Positions 24,445 to 33,214 of a stretch of DNA of 36,234 nucleotides are shown here, piece by piece. The stretch's first letter is position 1, and each line of letters begins with the position of its first letter. The notes under the pieces are model-generated. The model did no database searches. It saw nothing but the letters and a program-made list of their open reading frames with translations, and was not told the origin of the DNA. This DNA is from Deltaproteobacteria bacterium (GTDB lineage Bacteria; Desulfobacterota; DSM-4660; Desulfatiglandales; HGW-15): positions 3,003,961 to 3,040,194 of the forward strand of contig CP070840.1 in NCBI GenBank assembly GCA_020342025.1, in the 5' to 3' direction. Both the position numbers and the translations under genes were made by a program.

Positions 24445-24527
24445 TATTTAATCACTTCTCGTAATATTTTAGCCTCTACAGAGAATGCCGCCTAGACCAG
24501 GGGGTTTAAAACGCCTAAAGTATTACC

Positions 24528-24726
24528 GAGACTGTCGAAAAACCGGCTTGTGAGAGGCTGATGTAAAATGTCCAAATGCAAGGCTTCCGAAACTGGGGAC
24601 CCGCCCGCAGGGTGGGGAGTCCAAGCAAAGCGCGGACAAATCCCGAGGAATGAGGCGTACAGAGAAGTACGCCTCAGTGACGAGGGATGCGGGTAACGCA
24701 GCAAATGGGCATTTTCCGGCAGCCTC
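24528..24726. repeat. 199-base MITE-like intergenic element
   Basis: The ends GAGACTGTCGAAAAA (24528-24542) and the complement of 24712-24726 (GAGGCTGCCGGAAAA) match at 12 of 15 bases. Inside is a perfect hairpin TGAGGCGTAC-AGAGAA-GTACGCCTCA (24651-24676). Sub-terminal words AAAATGTCCAAATGC and AAAATGCCCATTTGC also pair up. There is no transposase gene. The right end overlaps the DUF364 stop codon, and the interval 24445-24724 has no accepted gene. Confidence 0.7.
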
Positions 24727-25546
24727 ACCGCTTTTCTATAACGATCCTGTCTGCAAGCCTATCGAGGAAGTGATATCCGGATCCACCCGATGCCAACACA
24801 TCCAGCAGTTCGTCAGGTTTCTTCACCCAAACACCTCCCACGACCCTCACCCCCCGTTCAAACAGGGGTTCTGGTAACATGCTGGCCGTGGGCCCCATGA
24901 TCGCTATTTCAGCGCCAGGTTGGGCATATTTGAGGATATTTTCCAGAGTATGGTTTACGAGCGTCACGCCCGTTATGATAAGGACGTCCGCTTTGGCCAA
25001 TACCTCTTTTGATCTTTCCTCTGGGACGTAATGGGGCAATTCGTCTTCCCTCAGGGTTTTCGGATCTTGCTCGATAATCCACCAGGTACCGCCTCGTCTC
25101 TTCAGTCGCCGGAGCACGGGCACAATGGCCCCTATAACAGCCACGGCGCCATCATCTGGTAACCGAACCGCCTCAAGTGCGTCCATGTTCATATGCATGT
25201 TATAGTGCTCCTTATCCCCTTGAGACCAACAGGTGCTGCTCAGGGCGTTCAGCGTCGCGATGGCCACCGCCACCTTCATGGGCTCAGGGGAAGATAAGGC
25301 GGAGAGGGCGTCTACCGCCTTCATCCCTGAAATCTTACCAGGATCAAAGACTCGGCCGGCGGAAGTGGGACAACAGACCGCCTCAGGGATCTCCTTGATG
25401 GGCGTGAAACAGATCCCCCCAGCGCCATTGGAGAGCTTTACGCCTGTGAAGAACAGGCCAACGACGGAGCGCTCTATGGTGGGATCGTTGTAAATACCTC
25501 CCAGTTTCTGTTTTACTAATCGTGCGGCTTCATCGAGTATAGCCAT
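24725..25546 (-). CDS. DUF364 domain protein
   Basis: A 273-residue protein with a DUF4213-like N-terminal part and a C-terminal Rossmann-like DUF364 domain: GAVAVIGAIVPVLRRLKRRG, WWIIEQDP, LPHYVPEERSKEVLAKADVLIITGVTLVNHTLENIL and AEIAIMGPTASMLPEPLFERGV. The family is thought to handle metals or tetrapyrrole-like ligands, without a proven reaction. The start at 25546 follows GGAGGAGACAA, much better than the frame start at 25579. Its stop codon is supplied within the right end of the MITE-like element, so the extreme C terminus may have been altered by that insertion. It precedes the MetE-like gene. Confidence 0.88.
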   Translation of the reverse strand: MAILDEAARLVKQKLGGIYNDPTIERSVVGLFFTGVKLSNGAGGICFTPIKEIPEAVCCPTSAGRVFDPGKISGMKAVDALSALSSPEPMKVAVAIATLNALSSTCWSQGDKEHYNMHMNMDALEAVRLPDDGAVAVIGAIVPVLRRLKRRGGTWWIIEQDPKTLREDELPHYVPEERSKEVLAKADVLIITGVTLVNHTLENILKYAQPGAEIAIMGPTASMLPEPLFERGVRVVGGVWVKKPDELLDVLASGGSGYHFLDRLADRIVIEKR

Positions 25547-25600
25547 TTGTCTCCTCCAATTCCCATGGGCCATGCTCAAAAATAGTCCGTGTATTAATCT

Positions 25601-25628
25601 AATATAATCCAGGCCAAATTCATTTCAA
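25601..25628 (-). promoter_or_regulatory. Candidate sigma-70 promoter for the DUF364 gene
   Basis: On the minus strand TTGAAA (25623-25628), 16 bases and TATATT (25601-25606) form a good -35/-10 pair. The predicted RNA start near 25594 leaves a leader of about 48 bases before the ATG at 25546. Confidence 0.6.
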
Positions 25629-25793
25629 TAAAATTGCGATGCCATTCTAAAATTTGAGAATGCGTAAAGTTATGCCAAAAAGTGGAATATAATTTCTTAT
25701 TTCTGGGCACTTCTCTACCCAATTTTTTTGATGACTTTTAGGTGACATTCCCTTATCTATCTAAAATAAGAAAAACTTTCTAAGAATATGGTG

Positions 25794-25809
25794 TGGCATT
25801 TTTTTTGCT
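25794..25809 (+). promoter_or_regulatory. Candidate sigma-54 (-24/-12) promoter
   Basis: TGGCATTTTTTTTGCT matches the consensus TGGCAC-N5-TTGCA/T with GG and GC exactly ten bases apart. It points toward the isochorismatase and acetyl-CoA synthetase genes, with a leader of about 130 bases. The rest of 25547-25951 is AT-rich and holds no gene. Enhancer sites were not identified. Confidence 0.55.
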
Positions 25810-25951
25810 GAATGCTTTTGGAAACAGGTCTCGCAGGGAAGTGGGAGGATCTGTCTGTAATTAAGCAGGAAGCCATGAGATGGCTTTTGATTTTGAGGGC
25901 TCAGCCTATATGGGGCGCAGCTAATCAATGAACCTTTAATTATGGAGAATT

Positions 25952-26497
25952 ATGGAGTTATTGAACCGAGAGAATACGGGATTGCTGATCATTGATGTCC
26001 AGGAAAAGCTCATGGAGGTTATGGGACGAAGACAGGGGACCCTTGAAAACATTATCAAGCTGCTCCATCTATCGGAACTGTTTAACCTGCCTCTCATCCT
26101 TACGGAGCAGTATCCCAGATGGCTTGGCCCAACGCTAAACGAAATACAGGAATTCTTGCCCGCCTATGAACCCATCAGCAAAATGCATTTCAATTGTTGT
26201 GATGTGGATGCCTTTAATGACCGCCTGGAAGGGGAACGCCTTCAAAGCGTCATCGTAACGGGTGTTGAATCACACATCTGCGTATTCCAGACCTGTGTAT
26301 GCCTTTTGCAGAGAGGATATGCGGTCCATGTGCCTCAGGATGCTGTTGATTCCAGGACAGATGACAACTGGCGTGTTGGCCTTGAACTCTTGAGGGAGGC
26401 GGGGGCATTCATCACCTCCACCGAGACTATCATATACCAGATATTGGAAAAGGCCGGGACAAAAGAATTTAAAAAAATGCTAAAGATACTCAAGTAG
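25952..26497 (+). CDS. Isochorismatase-fold cysteine hydrolase
   Basis: A 181-residue protein of the isochorismatase-like hydrolase family. The catalytic triad is visible as D19 in LLIIDVQEKL, a lysine in SKMHFNCC near residue 73 and the nucleophilic cysteine in GVESHICVFQTC near 110. Family reactions include amide and vinyl ether hydrolysis; the substrate is not known. GGAG five bases before the ATG is a good ribosome binding site. It is the first gene after the candidate sigma-54 promoter and is followed by acetyl-CoA synthetase after 80 bases. Confidence 0.9.
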   Translation: MELLNRENTGLLIIDVQEKLMEVMGRRQGTLENIIKLLHLSELFNLPLILTEQYPRWLGPTLNEIQEFLPAYEPISKMHFNCCDVDAFNDRLEGERLQSVIVTGVESHICVFQTCVCLLQRGYAVHVPQDAVDSRTDDNWRVGLELLREAGAFITSTETIIYQILEKAGTKEFKKMLKILK

Positions 26498-26577
26498 TTG
26501 TTGAGAAGAGGTCTTTGAGCATCAGTGACGAAATGAGTGCGCTATTTTCTTAATCTCACAGAAAGGATAGGCCAGTT

Positions 26578-28326
26578 ATGGATTACGATCCTATTAAGAA
26601 GAGTAAGATGGATGAGATGCCTGTGCAACCAAATCTGTCCAACTATGACCGAGCCAGGGCAACGTTTAAGTGGGAAGATGTGAAAAAGGAGCTTGATTGG
26701 TTTGATAACGGTGGCATCAATATCGCTTATGAGGTGGTGGACAGACACTTAAGGACCCCCCTGAAGGATAAGATTGCTCTGTATTGGGAAGGTAAGGAGG
26801 GTGAAACGGAGGCGTACTCGTTTCATGATTTGTCAAGGCTGAGCAATCGTTTCGCCAATGCATTGAGGAAACTGGGTGTCAAGAAAGGTGACAGGATATT
26901 TACCTACATGGATCGTATTCCAGAGCAATACATCGGTCTTCTGGGTGCCCTAAAGGCGGGAGCCGTCATTGGCCCCCTATTCTCTGCCTTTGGACCTGAC
27001 GCGATTAAGGACAGGCTTGGAGACTGTGAGGCAAAGGCGCTCATTACATCGCCAAAGCTTGTCGATACGGTTCATGCGATTCTAGGGGAGTTACCTGCCC
27101 TCGACACGATAATAATCGTCAACAAGAGGAATACCCCTTATGATTTAAAAGACAAAGAAGTCAGTTACGAAAGCCTTATGAATGAGGCAGATGATGAGTT
27201 CGAGATAGAAATGACGGACAAGGAAGACAATGCCATTATACACTATACGTCTGGCACCACAGGAAAGCCAAAGGGTGTTGTTCATGTGCATGAAGCCATT
27301 GTAGGCCATTACGCCACGGGGAAGTATGTTCTCGACCTTCACCCAGAGGATCTGTATTGGTGTACCGCTGATCCGGGGTGGGTGACAGGAACGTCTTACG
27401 GTATTTTCGCGCCTTGGTCGAACGGGATATCACAGGTGGTTTATGAGGGGGGATTTGGCGCAGGGGCCTGGTACCATGTCATCGAAAAGTATAAGGTGAG
27501 TGTATGGTATACCGCCCCCACGGCCATCCGGATGTTGATGAAGGCGGGAGAGAAGATTGTTAGCAAATATAATCTAAAAAGCCTGAGGTATATGTGTAGT
27601 GTGGGGGAACCTCTGAACCCTGAAGCGGTTTTATGGGGGAGCAAGGTGTTGGGGCTTCCTTTTCATGACAACTGGTGGCAAACAGAGACAGGGTGTATCC
27701 AAATCGCCAACTATCCGATCCAGGATATCCGTCCCGGTTCCATGGGCACGCCCTTTATGGGGGTGACGGCAACCATTCTCGATGATAATTGCGAGAAGGA
27801 GCTCCCTCCGGGTGAGGAAGGTCATCTGGCCCTAACGGCAGGCTGGCCCTCCATGTTCAGGACATACTGGAATAAAAAGGAACTCTATGAGAGTCGATTT
27901 AAAGGGCCATGGTATATCACCGGGGATCGGGCAACGAAAGATGAAGATGGCTATTTCTGGTTCGTGGGAAGGGCGGATGATGTCATTAATAGCGCGGGGC
28001 ATCTTATCGGTCCCTTCGAGGTGGAAAGTGCCCTTATTGAACACCCAGCGGTGGCCGAGGCCGGGGTCATTGGAATACCGGACCCTTTGGTCATGGAGGT
28101 CATAAAGGCCTTTGTCTCTTTGAAAGATGATTATGAACCCTCCAATGAATTAATGAAAGATATTAAGAGATTTGCCAGAAAAAAGCTTCATGCAGTGGCC
28201 TGCCCGAGACAGATAGAATTCATATCTGGCCTGCCCAAAACCAAATCTGGTAAAATAATGAGGAGACTCCTGAAGGCGAGGGAATTGGGACTCCCTGAGG
28301 GGGATACCTCCACTTTGGAAGAATAG
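26578..28326 (+). CDS. acsA: Acetate-CoA ligase (AMP-forming), short form
   Basis: A 582-residue ANL-superfamily enzyme that activates acetate to acetyl-CoA through acetyl-AMP. Motifs in order: the phosphate loop YTSGTTGKPKG near residues 224-234, TADPGWVTGTSYG, NWWQTETG near 366, the YITGDRA hinge region, GRADDVINSAGH and the C-terminal catalytic lysine in KTKSGKIMRR near 563. It is shorter than the 650-residue E. coli enzyme and closer in size to the Bacillus AcsA type. AAAGGA lies ten bases before the ATG. It is followed without a gap by the beta-helix gene, so the two are co-translated. Propionate or another short acid as substrate cannot be excluded. Confidence 0.92.
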   Translation: MDYDPIKKSKMDEMPVQPNLSNYDRARATFKWEDVKKELDWFDNGGINIAYEVVDRHLRTPLKDKIALYWEGKEGETEAYSFHDLSRLSNRFANALRKLGVKKGDRIFTYMDRIPEQYIGLLGALKAGAVIGPLFSAFGPDAIKDRLGDCEAKALITSPKLVDTVHAILGELPALDTIIIVNKRNTPYDLKDKEVSYESLMNEADDEFEIEMTDKEDNAIIHYTSGTTGKPKGVVHVHEAIVGHYATGKYVLDLHPEDLYWCTADPGWVTGTSYGIFAPWSNGISQVVYEGGFGAGAWYHVIEKYKVSVWYTAPTAIRMLMKAGEKIVSKYNLKSLRYMCSVGEPLNPEAVLWGSKVLGLPFHDNWWQTETGCIQIANYPIQDIRPGSMGTPFMGVTATILDDNCEKELPPGEEGHLALTAGWPSMFRTYWNKKELYESRFKGPWYITGDRATKDEDGYFWFVGRADDVINSAGHLIGPFEVESALIEHPAVAEAGVIGIPDPLVMEVIKAFVSLKDDYEPSNELMKDIKRFARKKLHAVACPRQIEFISGLPKTKSGKIMRRLLKARELGLPEGDTSTLEE

Positions 28327-29172
28327 ATGGAAAACTTGGTTGGACCAGCGGATTTTTTTGATTTAGAGGATTTTGAACACAAAGCGCTTTTTGCTGGTGT
28401 GCAATATGTTTGGGAAGCGCTTGTTGCGCTAAAATCCTATGTAACAGGACGGCTCGCGACAAATGTGGCCGACCTGAGTGGATCCATGCTTTCAAAGACC
28501 CACGTCTTGTGGAACGGAGAGATTATTGAACAGGGTTTTGAGATTGAACATGGAGACGCCACCAAGGGGAAATTGAAGGTCCTTAGGAAAGGCGAGGAAC
28601 TCGTGGGGGCTTCTGTTCTGCACGCTGGAGCCATCCTGTTTGATACCCAAATAAGCGTGGGAGAAGGCACGGTTGTCGAACCAGGTGCCCTCATTAAGGG
28701 GCCTACGATTATAGGAAACAATACGGAGATCAGACAGGGGGCGTATGTCAGGGGAAACTGCCTGATTGGGAACGGATGCGTTGTTGGCCACACGACAGAG
28801 GTTAAAACCTCTATCCTATTGGATGGGGCCAAGGCAGGGCATTTCGCCTACATCGGGGATAGCATCTTGGGAAATGATGTGAACCTGGGTGCCGGAACAA
28901 AACTCGCCAATCTAAAAATCGTCGACGTTGAGATGAGAATCAAAGTCGAGGGCCGGACGTATAATACAGGCTTGAAGAAACTGGGGGCCATACTCGGAGA
29001 CGGTGTGGAAACAGGATGCAATTCGGTAACCAGCCCTGGAACGCTCCTTGGAAAGGCATCCCTTGTCTATCCTTGCGTAAATGTGCCGGGCGGGTTTTAC
29101 CCCAGCCGAAGCGTGATCGGAATCAAGACAAAAGAAGTCCTTTCCATAAAAAGACGACGATCAAAGTCGTAG
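28327..29172 (+). CDS. Left-handed beta-helix (hexapeptide) protein, GlmU-like C-terminal type
   Basis: A 281-residue protein in which residues about 90-265 form a left-handed beta-helix with repeats such as VGEGTVVEPGALIKGPTIIG and NNTEIRQGAYVRG. The KAGHFAYIGDSILGNDVNLGAGT segment matches the acetyltransferase active-site region of GlmU, including the histidine. A nucleotidyltransferase domain is missing, and the first 70 residues are a short helical region. The ATG directly follows the acsA stop, so translation is coupled. Placed beside an acetyl-CoA-forming enzyme, an acetyltransferase acting on a sugar or nucleotide sugar is plausible, but the substrate is unknown. Confidence 0.85.
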   Translation: MENLVGPADFFDLEDFEHKALFAGVQYVWEALVALKSYVTGRLATNVADLSGSMLSKTHVLWNGEIIEQGFEIEHGDATKGKLKVLRKGEELVGASVLHAGAILFDTQISVGEGTVVEPGALIKGPTIIGNNTEIRQGAYVRGNCLIGNGCVVGHTTEVKTSILLDGAKAGHFAYIGDSILGNDVNLGAGTKLANLKIVDVEMRIKVEGRTYNTGLKKLGAILGDGVETGCNSVTSPGTLLGKASLVYPCVNVPGGFYPSRSVIGIKTKEVLSIKRRRSKS

Positions 29173-29239
29173 ATATGGTTCCATGGTGAATTATGACCTT
29201 GCTAGGTTCGAACCGCAGCTCGGTCATCTGCACAAAACC

Positions 29240-29367
29240 AGACCTTTGAAAAATGTTCAATTTTGTTCAAGGTCAAGCCTCCTGCCCGCTTCCAGCCCGG
29301 AGGGCAGGGCCTAGTCCCCGGAGGGGAAGGCGAAGATTGGGCAAAAGGGGACATTTTTCAAAGGTCT
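29240..29367. repeat. 128-base element with 17-bp perfect terminal inverted repeats
   Basis: AGACCTTTGAAAAATGT (29240-29256) is the exact complement of 29351-29367. The interior is GC-rich and contains GCCCGGAGGGC and CCCCGGAGGGG pairs. No reading frame or transposase is present, so it looks like a non-autonomous intergenic element or a large RNA hairpin. It lies about 70 bases after the beta-helix gene; from the sequence it could also act as a transcription barrier. Confidence 0.75.
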
Positions 29368-29584
29368 CAGAACGTCTTCATGGGGATCCCGCCTCACGCT
29401 GCCTCATAACGTATACAAAAATGGGGTAGGCATACCACCTGGCTTAGCGCGTCTTCCCGCTTCCATCCGGGCATGGACTTTCCAATACCTATTTACTGAT
29501 GCCTGACCTCTTTTGTTCGGTTCTGATTTTCGGAGACGCCTAATCAGATTGTGTCAATTAAAACTCACAGGATGGGGTGTTTTC

Positions 29585-29613
29585 TTGACATAAGGTGATG
29601 ACATTTCTATATT
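29585..29613 (+). promoter_or_regulatory. Strong sigma-70 promoter for carB
   Basis: TTGACA (29585-29590), 17 bases and TATATT (29608-29613) make a near-consensus promoter. Transcription would begin near 29620, giving a leader of about 200 bases. The remaining part of 29173-29584 holds the 128-base element and no gene. Confidence 0.75.
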
Positions 29614-29762
29614 ACCGCTGCCAAAAAACGTTAGAACATGTTGGGAAAACGGATAAGTATTACAATTCTTTTAAAATTCTCCGATATTGCTTGAATCGCC
29701 TCTCCGCAAGACGCTTGGGGCAAACAGAGTAATGCGCCGCCCAGGATCATCGCTCTACTGAA

Positions 29763-29776
29763 AGCAGGATCCTGCT
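29763..29776. promoter_or_regulatory. 14-bp perfect palindrome in the carB leader
   Basis: AGCAGGATCCTGCT is its own complement and lies 46 bases before the carB start, inside the transcribed leader. It could be an operator or part of an RNA structure controlling pyrimidine/arginine synthesis. No known attenuator was recognised. Confidence 0.35.
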
Positions 29777-29822
29777 CAGTCTAAAACCAAATCTTACAAC
29801 GGAACAGAATGAGGAGTCATCT

Positions 29823-32800
29823 ATGCCTAAACGGGACGATATCCACAAAGTCATGATTATCGGTTCGGGCCCCATCGTCATCGGTCAGGCCTGCGAGTTC
29901 GATTATTCGGGAACCCAAGCATGCAAGGCCCTCAGGAGCCTTGGTTATGAGATCGTTCTGGTCAATTCCAACCCTGCGACGATTATGACGGATCCTGGGA
30001 TGGCCGATGTCACCTACATTGAGCCCCTCAATCTGCAAGCCATGCGGGAGATTATTGAAAATGAACGGCCTGACGCCGTACTACCAAATCTTGGGGGACA
30101 AAACGGCCTGAACCTCACTTCGCAGCTGGCCCGTGCGGGAGTGCTCAAAGAATTTGGTGTCCAGGTCATTGGCGTTCAGGTGGATGCTATCGAGCGGGGA
30201 GAAGATCGAATCGTTTTTAAGGAGACCATGGCAAAACTGGGCCTTGAAATGCCCAAAAGCGATCCGGCCTTTAGCGTGGAAGAGGCAGAGAAAATCGCTG
30301 AGCAGCTCGGCTATCCTGTGGTCATCCGCCCTGCTTACACCATGGGGGGGACTGGCGGGGGGCACGTCTACAATGTGGAGGAACTGCGAACCGTGGCGAG
30401 CCGGGGTCTCTCGGCAAGCCTTGTGGGTCAGATTTTGGTTGAGGAATCCGTGTTGGGATGGGAAGAATTGGAATTAGAAGTGGTTCGAGATGCAAAGAAC
30501 CAAATGATAACCGTTTGCTTTATCGAAAATGTGGATGCTATGGGCGTACACACGGGTGACTCTTATTGCACGGCACCCATGCTCACCATAGACAAGGCGC
30601 TTCAGGAGCGGCTTCAGAAACACTCTTACGATATTGTGGAGGCGATCCAAGTCATAGGGGGCACCAATATCCAGTTCGCCCACGATCCTAATACGGGCCG
30701 TGTGGTGGTGATCGAGATCAATCCGAGAACCTCCAGGTCATCTGCCCTCGCTTCCAAGGCCACGGGATTCCCTATTGCCCTCATTTCTTCCATGTTGGCG
30801 GGAGGACTGACATTGGACGAGATCCCATACTGGAGGGAAGGCACTCTGGACAAGTATACGCCGTGGGGCGAGTATGTGGTGGTCAAGTTCGCCCGCTGGG
30901 GATTTGAAAAATTTGAGGGTGCTGAAGACAAATTAGGGACTCAAATGCGGGCCGTAGGCGAGGTTATGAGCATCGGCAAGACCTATAAGGAGGCCTTTCA
31001 GAAGTCTATTCGTTCCCTGGAAAATGGGCGGTACGGGCTCGGTTTTGCCAAAGACTTTCATGAAAAACCCCTTGAGGTGCTTTTGGATCTTTTGGCGGAA
31101 CCCTCAAGTGAGAGGCAGTTTATCATGTACGAGGCCCTGCGCAAAGGCGCTGAAATCAATGCCCTGAATAAGAAGACCCATATCAAGCCATGGTTTATTG
31201 AACAGATGAAGGAACTGGTAGAATTAGAGGAGAAGATCCTTTCTTTTAGGGGCAAGAGAGTTCCGGATCCCCTGCTGGAGCAGGCGAAGAAAGACGGCTT
31301 CTCTGATCGATACCTTTCGCAACTTCTGCAAATCCCGGAAAAAGATATTAGGGCATCACGTACTTCTCTAGGTGTTGTAGAAGCGTGGGAGCCGGTCCCC
31401 GTGAGCGGGGTGGAAGACGCAGCCTATTACTTTTCCACCTACAATGCGCCCGACAAAGTGCCCTCCAGTGAGAGGCGCAAGATGATGGTCCTGGGCGGAG
31501 GGCCCAATCGCATCGGCCAGGGGATCGAATTCGACTACTGTTGCGTTCATGCGGCTTTTGCGCTGAGGGACGAAGGATTCGAGTCAATCATGGTCAACTG
31601 TAACCCGGAAACCGTATCCACAGATTATGATACTTCGGACAAGCTATATTTTGAGCCTCTCACCGTGGAGGATGTCTTAAGTATTTACGAGAAGGAGAAA
31701 CCAGAAGGCGTCATCGTGCAGTTCGGGGGCCAGACGCCGCTCAATATTGCGAGTGAGCTGGCCGAGGCGGGGGTCAATATTATTGGCACTTCCCCCGACA
31801 CCATCGACTTGGCTGAAGATCGGGACCGCTTCCGCCACATGATGCGTGAACTGGGGATCCCACAGCCGGATTCGGGCATGGCCAGCACCCTGGAAGAGGC
31901 ATTCCAGGTGGCCCAGAGGATAGGCTATCCCCTGATGGTCAGACCTTCTTATGTATTGGGGGGCCGTGCCATGGAAGTGATTCACGACGAAGATATGCTC
32001 AGATACTATATGGCGGCTGCCGTAGACGTATCCCCTGACCGCCCGATTCTTATCGACAAATTTCTTGAGAACGCCATTGAGGCCGAAGCTGACGCTATTG
32101 CCGACGGTCATGATGCCTTTGTCCCGGCTGTTATGGAGCACATAGAGCTGGCAGGTGTTCATTCCGGGGATTCTGCTTGCGTGATACCTCCTATCAGTAT
32201 CCCTGCGAAACATCTGGATACGATCTATGAATATACCAGGAAGATTGCCATCGAGCTGAATGTGGTGGGTCTCATGAACATCCAGTATGCCATAGCAAAC
32301 GATACAGTCTACATCTTGGAAGCCAATCCAAGGGCGTCACGGACCGTTCCTCTTGTCTCAAAGGTGTGCAATATCTCCATGGCACGTATTGCCACCCAGC
32401 TCATGTTGGGAAAAAAGATGGCTGATCTCCATATCCAACCCAAAACGATTTCCCATTTCGGGGTCAAGGAAGCGGTTTTTCCCTTCAATATGTTTCCGGA
32501 GGTAGACCCGATTTTAGGGCCTGAAATGCGCTCAACCGGTGAGGTGTTGGGGCTCGCCAATTCCTTTGGGCTTGCCTTTTACAAGGCCCAGGAGGGCGCA
32601 CTACAGGTACTGCCATCGCAGGGTACGGTCCTTATGACGGTCTCTGAAAGGGATAGGCCTGCTGTCCTGGACGTGGCAAATCGTTTTCAAGAACTGGGAT
32701 TTAAGATAAAGGCGACCAAGGGGACCCGCCAATTCCTGGCAGAAAATGGTATTGATTCGGAGCTTATTTTAAAGATGCACGAAGGGCGCCCCAATATTGT

Positions 32801-33023
32801 GGACAGCATCAAGAACGAAGAAATTCAGCTTGTTGTCAATACACCGACCGGCAGGCTAAGCAAACATGACGACTCTTACATCAGGAAGGCGGCCATTAAG
32901 TATAAGGTGCCCTATATCACGACGCTGGCTGCAGCCATAGCGGCCGCCAGGGGCATAGCGGCTGTCCGAGAAGGACATGGAAGAGCTAAATCCCTTCAGG
33001 CGTACCATGCAGACGTAAAGTGA
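29823..33023 (+). CDS. carB: Carbamoyl-phosphate synthase large subunit
   Basis: A 1066-residue protein, the normal length, with the two homologous ATP-grasp halves. The N half has MIIGSGPIVIGQACEFDYSGTQACKALR, MGGTGGGHVYN and EINPRTSRSSALASKATGFPIA. The C half has GPNRIGQGIEFDYCCVHAAFALR, RPSYVLGGRAMEV and EANPRASRTVPLVSKVCN. An MGS-like regulatory domain covers about residues 930-1066. The enzyme makes carbamoyl phosphate from bicarbonate, ammonia from the small subunit, and two ATP for pyrimidines and arginine. carA is not adjacent. AGGAG precedes the ATG at 7-8 bases. A near-consensus promoter and a 200-base leader lie upstream. Confidence 0.97.
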   Translation: MPKRDDIHKVMIIGSGPIVIGQACEFDYSGTQACKALRSLGYEIVLVNSNPATIMTDPGMADVTYIEPLNLQAMREIIENERPDAVLPNLGGQNGLNLTSQLARAGVLKEFGVQVIGVQVDAIERGEDRIVFKETMAKLGLEMPKSDPAFSVEEAEKIAEQLGYPVVIRPAYTMGGTGGGHVYNVEELRTVASRGLSASLVGQILVEESVLGWEELELEVVRDAKNQMITVCFIENVDAMGVHTGDSYCTAPMLTIDKALQERLQKHSYDIVEAIQVIGGTNIQFAHDPNTGRVVVIEINPRTSRSSALASKATGFPIALISSMLAGGLTLDEIPYWREGTLDKYTPWGEYVVVKFARWGFEKFEGAEDKLGTQMRAVGEVMSIGKTYKEAFQKSIRSLENGRYGLGFAKDFHEKPLEVLLDLLAEPSSERQFIMYEALRKGAEINALNKKTHIKPWFIEQMKELVELEEKILSFRGKRVPDPLLEQAKKDGFSDRYLSQLLQIPEKDIRASRTSLGVVEAWEPVPVSGVEDAAYYFSTYNAPDKVPSSERRKMMVLGGGPNRIGQGIEFDYCCVHAAFALRDEGFESIMVNCNPETVSTDYDTSDKLYFEPLTVEDVLSIYEKEKPEGVIVQFGGQTPLNIASELAEAGVNIIGTSPDTIDLAEDRDRFRHMMRELGIPQPDSGMASTLEEAFQVAQRIGYPLMVRPSYVLGGRAMEVIHDEDMLRYYMAAAVDVSPDRPILIDKFLENAIEAEADAIADGHDAFVPAVMEHIELAGVHSGDSACVIPPISIPAKHLDTIYEYTRKIAIELNVVGLMNIQYAIANDTVYILEANPRASRTVPLVSKVCNISMARIATQLMLGKKMADLHIQPKTISHFGVKEAVFPFNMFPEVDPILGPEMRSTGEVLGLANSFGLAFYKAQEGALQVLPSQGTVLMTVSERDRPAVLDVANRFQELGFKIKATKGTRQFLAENGIDSELILKMHEGRPNIVDSIKNEEIQLVVNTPTGRLSKHDDSYIRKAAIKYKVPYITTLAAAIAAARGIAAVREGHGRAKSLQAYHADVK

Positions 33024-33126
33024 AGCGAGCAGAGAAGGTCCCAAACTCTCCAAACCGACTCATCTCGTGGGAAAGCTATCACCCATAAGTCAACGAGTAT
33101 TTCTCCCCTTTTAGTCACATTCTAAC

Positions 33127-33154
33127 TTGATTCGGACACATGCCATGGATAAAA
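33127..33154 (+). promoter_or_regulatory. Possible promoter for pgk
   Basis: TTGATT (33127-33132), 16 bases and ATAAAA (33149-33154) resemble a weak sigma-70 pair in the 190-base gap between carB and pgk. No terminator was recognised after carB. Confidence 0.3.
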
Positions 33155-33214
33155 GAGGAATATCGGGCCGGAGGCCGGGAATCATAATCTTTGTAAGAGA
33201 AGGAGTCTGTGGTT

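Noticed and set aside
24492..24728. 78-codon frame inside the MITE-like element
   Set aside because: It lies almost entirely within the repeat and reflects its sequence, not a protein.
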